Assembly: GCF_030678915.1 (NCBI RefSeq)
Contig: NZ_JAUUTZ010000017.1
Coordinates: forward strand, 44,711 to 108,710
Reading direction: 5' to 3'
DNA length: 64,000 nucleotides
From: Paracoccus wurundjeri
GTDB lineage: Bacteria; Pseudomonadota; Alphaproteobacteria; Rhodobacterales; Rhodobacteraceae
Shown: positions 35,181 through 44,068 of the stretch, one piece after another
Layout of the letters: the number at the start of each line of letters is the position of its first letter
How positions within the stretch are numbered: the first letter of the stretch is position 1
Made by a program: the position numbers and the translations under genes
Notes under the pieces: generated by a model
What the model was told of the DNA's origin: nothing
The model's input: the letters and a program-made list of their open reading frames with translations, nothing else
The model's database searches: none

Positions 35181-36884
35181 ATGAAACTGAAAACCATGCT
35201 TATGGGGGCGGCCGCGTCGATAGTCCTTGCCCCCGCAGCCATGGCGGAACGCGGTTCCGATGGCGAAGCGAATATCATCATGTGGCAGGCGCCATCCACC
35301 ATGAACATGTTCCTGTCCAGCGGCACCAAGGATATCATCGCCTCCAGCATGGTGCTTGAGCCTCTGGCAGGCTTCCAACCCGACGGCACCCTGTTCCCGG
35401 AACTCGCGCAAGAGATTCCTTCGCTTGAGAATGGCGGCATTTCCGACGATCTGACATCGATCACGTGGAAGCTGAAAGAGGGGCTGAAATGGTCTGACGG
35501 CACGCCGGTTACCTCGGCTGATCTGGTTTTCACCGCCGAATATTGCATGCATCCGGAAGGCGGCTGCGCACAGCTTGCGAAATACGAGGGCGTCGAATCC
35601 GTCGAGGCAATCGACGATCTGACCGTCAAGGTGAACTTCACGGAACCGCGCCCCGATCCTTTCGCGGCATTCGTCGGCGGGCAGTCACCGATCATCCAGA
35701 AGGCCCAGTTCGAGAAATGCCTCGGCGCCGCTGCGCCTACCTGTACCGAGGAGAATTTCAACCCGATCGGCACCGGACCGTTCCGGGTCGTGTCGTTCAA
35801 GACCAATGACGTCATCGAATTCGAGGCCAATCCCGAATATCGCGACCCTGAAAAACCCGCCTTTGCCAAGCTGACCATGAAAGGCGGCGGCGATGCCGCA
35901 GCGGCCGCGCGTGCGGTCCTTGAGACGGGTGAATTCGACTATGCCTGGAACACCCAGCTTTCGCCGGACGTGATCGAGGGTATGGAAGCACAGGGCAAGG
36001 GCAAGGTTCAGGCGGCTTTCGGCAGCCTTGTCGAGCGGCTGATGGTCAATCTGACCGATCCGTCCTCGAGCCTGCCCGAAGGCGAGCGTTCGACGCTCGA
36101 CAATCCGCACCCGTTCCTGTCTGACCCGGCGGTCCGTCAGGCGCTGTCGATGGCGATCGACCGTGAGTTGCTGAACGAAATCGGTTATGGTTCCACGGGC
36201 AAGGCAACCTGCAATCTTGTTCCTGCGCCCGAGGCATGGGCATCGCCCAATACCGACTGCATGACCCAGGACATCGAAGGCGCCAAGAAGCTTCTTGACG
36301 ATGCGGGCTGGGTTCCCGGCGCTGGCGGCGTGCGTGAAAAAGACGGGATGCGCCTGTCGATCCTCTATCAGAGTTCGGTCAATGCCGTGCGTCAGGATTT
36401 CCAGTCGCTGATCAAGCAATGGTGGACCGAGATCGGCGTGGAAACCGAGCTGAAGACCATCGATGCATCGGTCTTCTTCGGCAGTGATGCGGGCTCGCCC
36501 GACACGCTGCAGAAATTCTATGCCGATATCGAAATGTTTGCCAACAACTTCGAAGGCAACAATCCCGAACCCTATCTGGCCAAATTTACCTGCGACAAGG
36601 CTCCGGGCCCCGACAATCAGTGGCAGGGCGAAAATATCGTTCGTCTCTGCGACGAAGAATATGACAAGCTGGTGGCCGAACTGGGCAAGACCGTCGATCA
36701 GGACGAACGCGGCAAGCTGGGTCAGAAGCTGAACGAGATGCTGACCAAGGATTCCCATGCAATCATCCCACTGGTCTATCGCGGCACGGCCTCGGCCGTC
36801 AGCAATTCGCTGGGCGGAGTCGAGTTGAATGCCTGGGATACCGAATTGTGGAATGTCCAGGACTGGTATCGCGTCAAGGAATAA
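35181..36884 (+). CDS. Family 5 solute-binding protein 1 of the peptide-type transporter
   Basis: 567-residue periplasmic binding protein with a short signal peptide (1-22, cleavage after AAMA). The SBP family 5 core shows LKEGLKWSDGTPVTSADLVF and DPAVRQALSMAIDRELLNEIG. Four cysteine pairs (CMHPEGGC; CLGAAAPTC; CNLVP...DC; CDKAPG...C) occur at matching places in the downstream paralogue and probably form disulfides. A GGAGAAAAATC ribosome site precedes ATG 35181. It opens the plus-strand arm of the locus and would deliver ligand to DppB/DppC. Confidence 0.93.
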   Translation: MKLKTMLMGAAASIVLAPAAMAERGSDGEANIIMWQAPSTMNMFLSSGTKDIIASSMVLEPLAGFQPDGTLFPELAQEIPSLENGGISDDLTSITWKLKEGLKWSDGTPVTSADLVFTAEYCMHPEGGCAQLAKYEGVESVEAIDDLTVKVNFTEPRPDPFAAFVGGQSPIIQKAQFEKCLGAAAPTCTEENFNPIGTGPFRVVSFKTNDVIEFEANPEYRDPEKPAFAKLTMKGGGDAAAAARAVLETGEFDYAWNTQLSPDVIEGMEAQGKGKVQAAFGSLVERLMVNLTDPSSSLPEGERSTLDNPHPFLSDPAVRQALSMAIDRELLNEIGYGSTGKATCNLVPAPEAWASPNTDCMTQDIEGAKKLLDDAGWVPGAGGVREKDGMRLSILYQSSVNAVRQDFQSLIKQWWTEIGVETELKTIDASVFFGSDAGSPDTLQKFYADIEMFANNFEGNNPEPYLAKFTCDKAPGPDNQWQGENIVRLCDEEYDKLVAELGKTVDQDERGKLGQKLNEMLTKDSHAIIPLVYRGTASAVSNSLGGVELNAWDTELWNVQDWYRVKE

Positions 36885-36898
36885 CGGCCTGACAGGGA

Positions 36899-36922
36899 TC
36901 ATGCAGCGATCTGCCTGCATGA
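36899..36922 (+). other. Intra-operon stem-loop after solute-binding gene 1
   Basis: Perfect 8-bp inverted repeat TCATGCAG/CTGCATGA with an 8-nt loop, 14 bp after the stop. There is no U-run. Hairpins after binding-protein genes commonly protect the upstream mRNA, raising binding-protein levels over permease levels; that role is inferred. Confidence 0.5.
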
Positions 36923-36991
36923 CCCGGCCATAAGAAGCGATCCGCGCAATGCGTCAGGAATCGCACAAGTCCAACCGGAAAAGGAAAAATC

Positions 36992-38710
36992 ATGGTCATC
37001 AATTCGCTAAAGACAGGTCTGTTGACCAGCGCGGCTGCCGTTCTGGCGCTCGCCTCCAGCCCTGCGCATGCCGAACGCGGCACGGATGGAGAGTTGAACT
37101 TGCTGCTGTGGCAGGCTCCGTCGACGCTGAATGTCTATCTTTCGACCGGCGTCAAGGAAATGCTGGCCTCGTCCCTGATCCTTGAGCCTCTGGCGATCTT
37201 CGCACCTGACGGCGAGATCGTTCCCGCGCTGGCGCAGGATATTCCCACGCTCGAGAATGGCGGCATTTCCGACGATATGACGACGATCACATGGAAGCTG
37301 AAAGAAGGCGTGAAATGGTCCGACGGCACCGATCTGACAGCCGAGGACGTGAAATTCACCGCTGATTACTGCATGAACGACGAGGGCGGCTGTGCGCAGG
37401 CCGCCAAATTCGAGGGCGTGACCTCGGTCGAGGCTGTCGATCCGCTGACAGTCAAGATCACATTCGACTCGCCGCGCCCCTATCCCTATGCGGCTTTTGT
37501 CGGTGCTCAGGCGCCGATCATCCAGAAAGCGCAATTCGAGAATTGCACGGGTGCCCAGGCCGCGACATGTACCGAAGAGAATTTCGGCCCCATCGGTACC
37601 GGTCCATTCCGGGCCACCGGTTTCAAGACCAATGATGTCGTGACGCTCGAAGCCAATCCGGAATATCGCGAAGCAGACAAACCGGCCTTCGCGACCGTCA
37701 CCCTGAAAGGCGGCGGCGATTCGACCTCGGCAGCGCGGGCTGTGCTGGAGACGGGCGAATATGATTATGCCTGGAATATCCAGCTTGCCCCCGATGTTCT
37801 GGAAGGAATGCTGGCGGCTGGCAAGGGCAAACTGGAGGTCGATTTCGGCGCAACGGTCGAGCATATCCTGCTGAACCAGTCCGATCCGTCCCCAAGCCTG
37901 CCGGAGGGTGAGCGTGCGACACTGAAGCATCCGCATCCGATCCTGTCGGATCTCAAGGTGCGTCAGGCCCTGTCCATGGCGATCGACCGGGAATTGCTGA
38001 ACGAGATCGGCTATGGCGAAACCGGCAAGGCCACCTGCAACATGGTCCCCAATCCCGAGATTTACGCCTCGGATAACGACGATTGCCTGACCCAGGACAT
38101 CGAAGGCGCCAAAGCTCTGCTGGAAGAGGCGGGCTGGACCGTTGGCGGGGATGGCATCCGCGAAAAGGACGGTGTGAAGCTGAAACTGCTGTTCCAGACC
38201 TCGGTCAACGCGGTGCGTCAGGACTTTCAGGCCCTGATCAAGCAATGGTGGTCGGAAATCGGCGTGGAAACCGAGCTTAAGACCGTGGATGCAAGCGTTT
38301 ATTTCGGCTCGGATCCCGGCTCGCCCGATACGATCGTCAAGTTCTATGCAGATGTCGAGATGTATACCGATGTCTATGATGGGACCGATCCGGGCAGCTT
38401 CCTCTCGGAACGCTCCTGCGCGTCGATTCCCAGCCCCGAGAACCAGTGGCAGGGGGAAAACACCGTTCGTTATTGCGACGAGGAATACGAAAAGCTGATC
38501 AAGGAAATGGCCCAGACATCGGGGATCGAGGCGCGTGCCGAACTCGCCAAGAAGATGAACCTGATGATCACCCGCGATTCGATGACCCATCTGCCGCTGA
38601 TCGCGCGTGGCCGGGTTTCGGTCAGTTCCAACCGTCTGGGCGGCGTCCATATGAACCCGTGGGACAGCGAATTCTGGAACGTGGCCGACTGGACCCGCGT
38701 CGAGGAATGA
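36992..38710 (+). CDS. Family 5 solute-binding protein 2 (tandem paralogue)
   Basis: 572-residue periplasmic binding protein, a clear paralogue of the preceding gene along the whole length. Shared segments include WQAPSTLNVYLS, LENGGISDD, RQALSMAIDRELLNEIGYG and FQTSVNAVRQDFQ. The signal peptide ends near SPAHA. The same eight cysteines are conserved. Differences cluster in the middle and near the C-terminus, so the two proteins may bind related but distinct ligands for one permease. A 107-bp spacer with a hairpin precedes it. Confidence 0.93.
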   Translation: MVINSLKTGLLTSAAAVLALASSPAHAERGTDGELNLLLWQAPSTLNVYLSTGVKEMLASSLILEPLAIFAPDGEIVPALAQDIPTLENGGISDDMTTITWKLKEGVKWSDGTDLTAEDVKFTADYCMNDEGGCAQAAKFEGVTSVEAVDPLTVKITFDSPRPYPYAAFVGAQAPIIQKAQFENCTGAQAATCTEENFGPIGTGPFRATGFKTNDVVTLEANPEYREADKPAFATVTLKGGGDSTSAARAVLETGEYDYAWNIQLAPDVLEGMLAAGKGKLEVDFGATVEHILLNQSDPSPSLPEGERATLKHPHPILSDLKVRQALSMAIDRELLNEIGYGETGKATCNMVPNPEIYASDNDDCLTQDIEGAKALLEEAGWTVGGDGIREKDGVKLKLLFQTSVNAVRQDFQALIKQWWSEIGVETELKTVDASVYFGSDPGSPDTIVKFYADVEMYTDVYDGTDPGSFLSERSCASIPSPENQWQGENTVRYCDEEYEKLIKEMAQTSGIEARAELAKKMNLMITRDSMTHLPLIARGRVSVSSNRLGGVHMNPWDSEFWNVADWTRVEE

Positions 38711-38720
38711 TTCCGAGCCC

Positions 38721-38743
38721 GCCCGGCCGCGTTGGGGCCGGGC
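38721..38743 (+). other. Intra-operon GC stem-loop after solute-binding gene 2
   Basis: Perfect 8-bp inverted repeat GCCCGGCC/GGCCGGGC with a 7-nt loop (GCGTTGG), 11 bp after the stop and 33 bp before dppB. There is no strong U-run, so it likely acts as a partial terminator or 3'-end stabiliser that lowers permease relative to binding-protein expression. Confidence 0.6.
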
Positions 38744-38776
38744 CATGTTGTTCCTGACACGTCAAAGAGGTTCCGG

Positions 38777-39784
38777 ATGCTGAATTTCACAATGCGCCGT
38801 TTGCTGCTGGCGATCCCCACCCTGTTGTTCATTTCGCTGGTGATTTTCCTTCTGCTCGAGGCATCGCCCGGCGATCCCCTTGGGGACGTCCCGCTGACCG
38901 TGCCGCCCGAAGTCAAAGAAAAGATGCGCGAGGCGCTCGGGCTGGGGCAGGCATGGTATATTCGCTATATGCTGTGGCTGAAGCAGTTCTTCTGGGTCGA
39001 ACCGCTGCACTGGACTGACAAGTTGCTGGGCACCTATTTCAGCGACGGGATGCAGCGGATCATCAGCTTCCAGTCGCGCAGTCCGGTCTTCGACGTGATC
39101 GCGCAGCGCGTGCCGCAGACGCTGATCGTCGTAGGCATGTCCTATATTGTCGGCGTGATGATCGCGATCCCTATCGGCATCCTCTCGGCCTATAAGCAAT
39201 ATAGCTGGTTCGATCAGGTGGGCACCTTTGTCTCGATGGTCGGCTTTTCGATGCCGACCTTCTTCACGGGCGTCGTGTTCATCATCATCTTCGGGGTCAA
39301 GCTGCAATGGTTCCCTTCGGTCTATGACACTACGCATGTCGTCACGGACTGGAGCAGTTTCTGGGTTCAGGTCCGGCAGATGATCATGCCGGTGACGGTG
39401 CTGGCGCTGTATAACGCCGCGCAGATCAGCAGGTTCATGCGCGCCTCTATGCTGGACAATCTGGGACAGGATTATGTGCGCACGGCACGTGCCAAGGGCC
39501 TTGGCGAACGCAAGGTCGTGCTGAAGCACGTGCTGCGCAACAGCCTGATCCCGGTAGTAACGGTCATCGCGCTTGGCCTGCCCACCGTGTTCGGAGGCGC
39601 GATCATCACCGAGCAGGTCTTCAAGGTGAACGGCCTTGGTCAGCTTCTGATCTCGGCCATCCATGCCAATGACATCCCGATGGTGCTGACGCTGACCTTC
39701 ATCTTCGCCATCCTGATCATCGTATTCACCCTGATTGCCGATATTCTCTACGGCGTGCTGGACCCGAGGATTCGCTATGACTGA
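38777..39784 (+). CDS. dppB: Peptide-type ABC permease, DppB subunit
   Basis: 335-residue inner-membrane permease with six membrane helices. The N-terminal RRLLLAIPTLLFISLVIFLL is characteristic of DppB/OppB. The EAA loop that contacts the ATPase is YVRTARAKGLGERKVVLKHV. It is slightly longer than E. coli DppB owing to a hydrophilic periplasmic insert (about 60-100). ATG 38777 has AGAGG 6 bp upstream. It overlaps dppC by 8 bp. The symbol denotes family; dipeptide specificity is not shown. Confidence 0.93.
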   Translation: MLNFTMRRLLLAIPTLLFISLVIFLLLEASPGDPLGDVPLTVPPEVKEKMREALGLGQAWYIRYMLWLKQFFWVEPLHWTDKLLGTYFSDGMQRIISFQSRSPVFDVIAQRVPQTLIVVGMSYIVGVMIAIPIGILSAYKQYSWFDQVGTFVSMVGFSMPTFFTGVVFIIIFGVKLQWFPSVYDTTHVVTDWSSFWVQVRQMIMPVTVLALYNAAQISRFMRASMLDNLGQDYVRTARAKGLGERKVVLKHVLRNSLIPVVTVIALGLPTVFGGAIITEQVFKVNGLGQLLISAIHANDIPMVLTLTFIFAILIIVFTLIADILYGVLDPRIRYD

Positions 39785-40772
39785 TACAGACCGCCAGCAG
39801 GAACTGAACCGCCAGGAACTGACCGACGGAGCCGCCGGAGCGGCCGCCGCCACGGCTGCCCTGCCCCCGGACCAACCGCAAATCGCAGGAGGCGAAACCC
39901 GCAATCAATGGCGCGATGTCTGGCGGCAGTTTCGCAGTCACCGGGGAGCGATGGTCGCCCTGATCCTGTTCATCGGAGTGCTGCTCTTCGTATTGGCCGG
40001 TCCGCTGATCTGGACGCTCGATCCGACATATGTCGATATCCGCGCCCGAAATACCGGCTTTACCTCGGTTCATCCTCTTGGCACCGACCAGCTTGGCCGC
40101 GACATGCTGGCCCGGCTGATGGCAGGTGGCCGGGTCTCGATCTCGGTCGGATTGACCGCGATGCTGATCGCGATCTTCCTTGGCAGTACGATCGGCGTTC
40201 TTTCGGGTTATTTCCGCCGGCTCGACGCGCCATTGATGCGGGTGACAGAATTGTTCCTCGCCCTGCCGCTTCTGCCACTTCTGCTGCTGATGGTGACGCT
40301 GTTTCGCGAACCGCTGTCCCAGTCATTCGGTCCGGCAATGGGAATCTTCCTGCTGATCGTCTCGGCCATCGGTGCGACAAGCTGGATGCAGGCGGCGCGG
40401 ATCGTGCGCGGCGATGTGCTTGGCCTCAAGGAACGCGAATTCATCCTTGCCGCCAAATCCATCGGCACCCCGCCGCGCCGGATGATCCTGCGCCATATCC
40501 TTCCCAATGTGATGTCTCCGATCATGGTCGCGGCGACGCTGGGCATTGCCACGGCGATCATCACCGAAAGCGCGCTGAGTTTCCTTGGCTTGGGCTTTCC
40601 CCCAGACTTCCCGACATGGGGAAGATTGCTTTATGACGCGGTGGATCAGATGGTACTGTATCCCAGCCGGGTGATCCTGCCGGGTGTGTTCATCTCGTTG
40701 ACGGTGCTTTGCGTCAATTATATCGGTGACGGGTTGCGCGACGCCATGGATCCGCGGATCAGAGGACGCTGA
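39777..40772 (+). CDS. dppC: Peptide-type ABC permease, DppC subunit
   Basis: 331-residue partner permease. A hydrophilic Ala/Gln-rich N-terminal tail (1-45) precedes six membrane helices. The family motifs HPLGTDQLGRDMLARLMAG (about 98-116), the EAA loop EFILAAKSIGTPPRRMILRH and the C-terminal FLGLGFPPDFPTWGRLL are all present. ATG 39777 lies within the end of dppB. It completes the transporter with the fused ATPase encoded divergently. Confidence 0.93.
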   Translation: MTDTDRQQELNRQELTDGAAGAAAATAALPPDQPQIAGGETRNQWRDVWRQFRSHRGAMVALILFIGVLLFVLAGPLIWTLDPTYVDIRARNTGFTSVHPLGTDQLGRDMLARLMAGGRVSISVGLTAMLIAIFLGSTIGVLSGYFRRLDAPLMRVTELFLALPLLPLLLLMVTLFREPLSQSFGPAMGIFLLIVSAIGATSWMQAARIVRGDVLGLKEREFILAAKSIGTPPRRMILRHILPNVMSPIMVAATLGIATAIITESALSFLGLGFPPDFPTWGRLLYDAVDQMVLYPSRVILPGVFISLTVLCVNYIGDGLRDAMDPRIRGR

Positions 40773-40799
40773 GTCCGCCCGAAAGCGAGGGGAACATAA

Positions 40800-41150
40800 A
40801 TGGACAGATATGTGATCTGGCATAATCCGAAATGCTCGACATCGCGCTTCGTGCTGAATGCGCTGCGCGAGGCCGAGCTGGACCCCGAGATACGCAACTA
40901 TCTGTCCGACCCGCCGTCGCCTGCGGAACTGCAAGAGGCACTGCAATCGCTGCATATCGGCGCCCGCCAGTTGTTGCGTCAAAAGAATACGCCCTATCAC
41001 GATCTTGGTCTGGACGATCCGTCGCTTTCCGATGACGCGCTTATTGCGGCGATGGCCGAACATCCTGTGCTGATTGAACGTCCGGTCGTGTTCTCGCCCA
41101 AAGGCGCAAAGCTTTGCCGCCCCAAGGAAACCGTGTTGGATCTGATCTGA
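40800..41150 (+). CDS. ArsC/Spx-family arsenate-reductase-like protein
   Basis: 116-residue thioredoxin-fold protein of the glutaredoxin-dependent ArsC family. The active-site loop HNPKCSTSR has catalytic Cys12 and the downstream arginine (Arg16). ERPVVFSPKGAKLCRP carries the conserved substrate-binding arginine and cis-proline. It may reduce arsenate to arsenite for export, but no arsB/acr3 or arsenic-type arsR is adjacent, and YffB-like paralogues with other roles exist. It starts 27 bp after dppC, probably on the same transcript. Confidence 0.85.
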   Translation: MDRYVIWHNPKCSTSRFVLNALREAELDPEIRNYLSDPPSPAELQEALQSLHIGARQLLRQKNTPYHDLGLDDPSLSDDALIAAMAEHPVLIERPVVFSPKGAKLCRPKETVLDLI

Positions 41151-41156
41151 CCAATC

Positions 41157-41723
41157 ATGACGAACCGCCAGCCCTCCATGGCCACGCTGATGGCCGCCCT
41201 GCCAGAGATCCGTAACGCGCCGACAAATCACGGCCCGATCCGCTATCTGTGCCACAGGCCGGATTTCGGACAACGCGATTTCGTCAGCGAACTGACACTG
41301 ACCGTCAAGCAGGGTATCCCCGGCGAAAGATGGATGCGCCACCCCTGGATGCGTTTGCCCGACGGCAGCCCCGACCCGGCGATTCAGGTCTCGATCCTGC
41401 CCGCGCGGGTCTGCGATCTGGTCTGGCAGCCGGGCGATGTCTCTCCCCATCCCGGCGATTCCATCGTCGCCGATCTCGAGACCAGTCTGGACAATCTTCC
41501 CACCGGCAGCCTAATCGGCGCAGGCGACGCGGTCTTGCAGGTCTCGGCAGTCTTCAACGACGCCTGCGTCAAATGGCGGAAGCGCTATGGCGAGGATGCC
41601 TTGCGCTGGGTCAGAGCAGAAGGCCACCCGCATTTGAGATTGCGCGGCATCCTCTGCGCGATCACACAGGATGGCGTGGTCCGCGCCGACGACCGGCTAA
41701 GAGTTCTGCGGCGCGGGTATTGA
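41157..41723 (+). CDS. MOSC-domain-like hypothetical protein
   Basis: 188-residue soluble protein. The middle and C-terminal part (about 75-185: DSIVADLETSLDNLPTGSLI, then GDAVLQVSAVFNDACVKWRKRYG) resembles a MOSC beta-barrel, the sulfur-carrier domain of molybdenum-cofactor sulfurases, with Cys137 as the possible sulfur-binding residue. It starts 6 bp after the ArsC-like gene. The substrate is unknown; in other genomes such small MOSC proteins detoxify N-hydroxylated bases. Confidence 0.72.
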   Translation: MTNRQPSMATLMAALPEIRNAPTNHGPIRYLCHRPDFGQRDFVSELTLTVKQGIPGERWMRHPWMRLPDGSPDPAIQVSILPARVCDLVWQPGDVSPHPGDSIVADLETSLDNLPTGSLIGAGDAVLQVSAVFNDACVKWRKRYGEDALRWVRAEGHPHLRLRGILCAITQDGVVRADDRLRVLRRGY

Positions 41724-41734
41724 CGCGATGAATC

Positions 41735-42106
41735 TTATATCAACCACAAGACATAACCGATCAGTGTCAGAAAGACCGTCAAACTGATCGCAGACAATGC
41801 CAACGCCATCCTTACCCTGCCATAGAAAGCCAGTGCGGTAGCTGTCAGCTGCCCGAAGATCAGCAAAGGAATGCCGCCATTCAGCGATATCAGATAGAGT
41901 GACCGCGCTTGATTTGCTTTTTCACGATCTTCGGGCCATTGATGAAACCCCATCCCTAGCGGCGACATATACCAGAAAAAGATCAGCGGAATCGATATGA
42001 CGATCAGCAGAGCAAGCGTCAGGATCATGCAGGCGCGCATGGTCGAGACAGGCTGGATTTTGCCCGCAATCCTGTTTGTGGGTTGTGTCGCGCGGGGTTC
42101 TTTCAT
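41735..42106 (-). CDS. Small integral membrane protein, unknown function
   Basis: 123-residue protein with three hydrophobic segments (about 23-47, 70-90 and 97-120) separated by a polar loop (HQWPEDREKANQARSLYL). I recognise no family motif. The start MKEPRATQ at 42106 is preferred over an in-frame ATG at 42145. It converges with the MOSC-like gene, with 11 bp between stops, and is divergent from the quinone-oxidoreductase gene with 51 bp between starts. Confidence 0.6.
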   Translation of the reverse strand: MKEPRATQPTNRIAGKIQPVSTMRACMILTLALLIVISIPLIFFWYMSPLGMGFHQWPEDREKANQARSLYLISLNGGIPLLIFGQLTATALAFYGRVRMALALSAISLTVFLTLIGYVLWLI

Positions 42107-42157
42107 AGGGGCGTTTCCCGCATATTCACCATCACTGGATATCAAAGGAGCCTAGCG

Positions 42158-43300
42158 ATGATTCCTTCACAAATGCAAGCGATGGTTCTGACCCGTCACG
42201 GCGGGATCGACGCGCTGGAATGGCGGACCGATTATCCGGTACCCCAGCCGAAAGCCGGAGAGGTTCTGGTCCGCATCACCGCCACTGCCAAGAACAATAC
42301 CGATCGCAAGGTGCGCGAGGGCCTTTATGCCACTCATGACACCGGTGAGGCGACCAGCTTCCAGATGGCGGGCGACACGCTGCGCTTTCCGCGCATTCAG
42401 GGAGCGGATGTGGTCGGGCGTGTGGTTGCCGTGGGAGATGGCGTCGACCCTCGCCGGATCGGACAACGCGGCCTGCTGGACTTCAACATCTACCGCAGCA
42501 AGGAGCCACATCTGAACCTGACGCCGGATTATTACGGACATGGCGCGGATGGCGGCTTTGCCGAATACGGAGTTTTCCCCTCTGCGCAGTTTCATCACGT
42601 CCCGAATGACAACCTGTCGGATGCCGAACTCGCCAGCCTTGGCATGTGCTCGTGGCAGACGGGATATCATATGCTGACCTCGGCCAGCGTAAGCAGGGGC
42701 GAGCATGTGCTGATCACCGGCGCCTCGGGCGGGGTGGGCTCGGCGCTGATTCAGCTTTGCCGGGTGATCGGGGCAGTGCCGCATGCGATCTCGGGTCCCG
42801 GCAAGGACAAGGTCTTGCGCGATTTGGGAGCCGAGACGGTAATCGACCGCATGGCGGTGACCGATTGGGCCAGGGATATCGCGCAGGCGGTGGGCGGGCA
42901 TGAGATCGACGCGGTCATGGATTTGGTCGGCGGCGATATCACGCCGGGACTGATCGATGCGATGTGCCGCGATCTGGGAACGCGCCGGACGCCTCCGCGA
43001 TTGTCCATCGCCGGAGCGTCTGCGGGAAATGTCACGCCAATCCTGTGGACACAGATTTATCTCAATCAGGTGCAGATTTTTGGCGTCTCGCATGGAACGC
43101 AAGCCGAGGCGCAGCAATTGATCGACTGGATACGCGCGGATCGGCTGCGCCCGGTTCTTGCGGGCACGATGAAACTGTCGGAACTGCATGAAGCAGAGCG
43201 GCTTTTCGTAGAGCGCGGCACGGATTTTCTGGGCAAGCTGGTGATCGTCCCGAATGCGGAATGGGATCAGCACGGCGCGGCGCACGCCTTGCGACGTTAG
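42158..43300 (+). CDS. Quinone oxidoreductase-like zinc-type alcohol dehydrogenase (MDR family)
   Basis: 380-residue medium-chain dehydrogenase/reductase. The GroES-like half (about 1-150) is followed by the Rossmann domain with VLITGASGGVGSALIQL (about 184-200), the NADP(H)-binding loop. Structural-zinc cysteines are not evident, so it is the zinc-independent quinone-reductase type. AAAGGAG lies 7 bp before ATG 42158, which fixes the start. Probable role: NADPH-dependent reduction of quinones or enones. No operon partner. Confidence 0.88.
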   Translation: MIPSQMQAMVLTRHGGIDALEWRTDYPVPQPKAGEVLVRITATAKNNTDRKVREGLYATHDTGEATSFQMAGDTLRFPRIQGADVVGRVVAVGDGVDPRRIGQRGLLDFNIYRSKEPHLNLTPDYYGHGADGGFAEYGVFPSAQFHHVPNDNLSDAELASLGMCSWQTGYHMLTSASVSRGEHVLITGASGGVGSALIQLCRVIGAVPHAISGPGKDKVLRDLGAETVIDRMAVTDWARDIAQAVGGHEIDAVMDLVGGDITPGLIDAMCRDLGTRRTPPRLSIAGASAGNVTPILWTQIYLNQVQIFGVSHGTQAEAQQLIDWIRADRLRPVLAGTMKLSELHEAERLFVERGTDFLGKLVIVPNAEWDQHGAAHALRR

Positions 43301-43378
43301 ACATTCGGTTTTGTCAGGTTTGGAAGAAACAGTCCTGCCGTCGTCCTTCAGCAGCGGATAATTTCTTATACCGACCGC

Positions 43379-43978
43379 TCAGCTCATGCCGAACAGCACG
43401 GGCAGCATGGACACCACCAACAGGATTGCCATGGTTGTATTGAACAGGCGCAACCGCACGGGCGTCGTCAGCAGGCGGCGCAATCCCTGCCCCGAAATTG
43501 CCCAGATCGAAACGCTGGACAGGTTGATGACGGCAAAGACCACGCCCACGACCAGCGCGCCGCCAACCCCCGCGGCATAGGCCGATAACGCCCCCAAAGC
43601 CATGGCCCACGCCTTCGGGTTGACCCATTGGAATGCGGCGGCTTCCAGAAAGGTAAACGGGCGTGCCCGCGAGGTCTCCGGCGACTGCCGGGGCGGCGCC
43701 GCATTGGCAACCTTCCATGCCAGCCACAGCATATAGGCGAGACTGGCCCATTTCAGCGTAGTTTCGATCGCCGGATTGGCGGCCAGCAGCCGATCCACGC
43801 CCAGTCCGATCACCACAATCATCAGGGCAAAACCCCATGCAACGCCCAGCATATGCGGAATCGTCCGCCGGACGCCGAAATTCGCGCCCGAGGCCATCAG
43901 CATCATGTTATTCGGCCCCGGCGTGACCGAGGTCACAAAGGCAAAACCGGCAAGAGCAAGAAACAGATCGGTATTCAT
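43379..43978 (-). CDS. LysE-family amino-acid exporter
   Basis: 199-residue inner-membrane translocator of the LysE/RhtB family that exports amino acids or related metabolites. Six hydrophobic segments are visible. The family signature VTPGPNNMMLMASGANFGVRRT lies at about 19-40, and FQWVNPKAWAMALGALSAY follows near 115-133. It is divergent from an Lrp-type regulator across 90 bp of AT-rich DNA, the classic exporter-regulator layout. The exported amino acid cannot be told from sequence. Confidence 0.93.
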   Translation of the reverse strand: MNTDLFLALAGFAFVTSVTPGPNNMMLMASGANFGVRRTIPHMLGVAWGFALMIVVIGLGVDRLLAANPAIETTLKWASLAYMLWLAWKVANAAPPRQSPETSRARPFTFLEAAAFQWVNPKAWAMALGALSAYAAGVGGALVVGVVFAVINLSSVSIWAISGQGLRRLLTTPVRLRLFNTTMAILLVVSMLPVLFGMS

Positions 43979-44068
43979 TGCGCCATCCTATCAGATATCG
44001 CAACAATAACGCTTATTACTCGCAACCATCTTGCCAATAGCATCGTTTTATCATTATTATTGCAATTA
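43979..44068. promoter_or_regulatory. Divergent lysE-lrp control region with TTGC repeats
   Basis: This AT-rich 90-bp spacer contains TTGCCAATA at 44031-44039 facing TATTGCAA at 44058-44065, an imperfect inverted repeat, and more GCAA/TTGC half-sites near 44001-44004 and 44022-44025. The layout suits wrapping by an Lrp-type octamer and is the likely autoregulatory and exporter-control site. Confidence 0.45.

Noticed and set aside
37007..38746. 579-codon open frame antisense to the second solute-binding gene, with a similar one opposite the first (35685-36920)
   Set aside because: Both are mirror frames of paralogous genes with typical codon bias; neither has protein features of its own.
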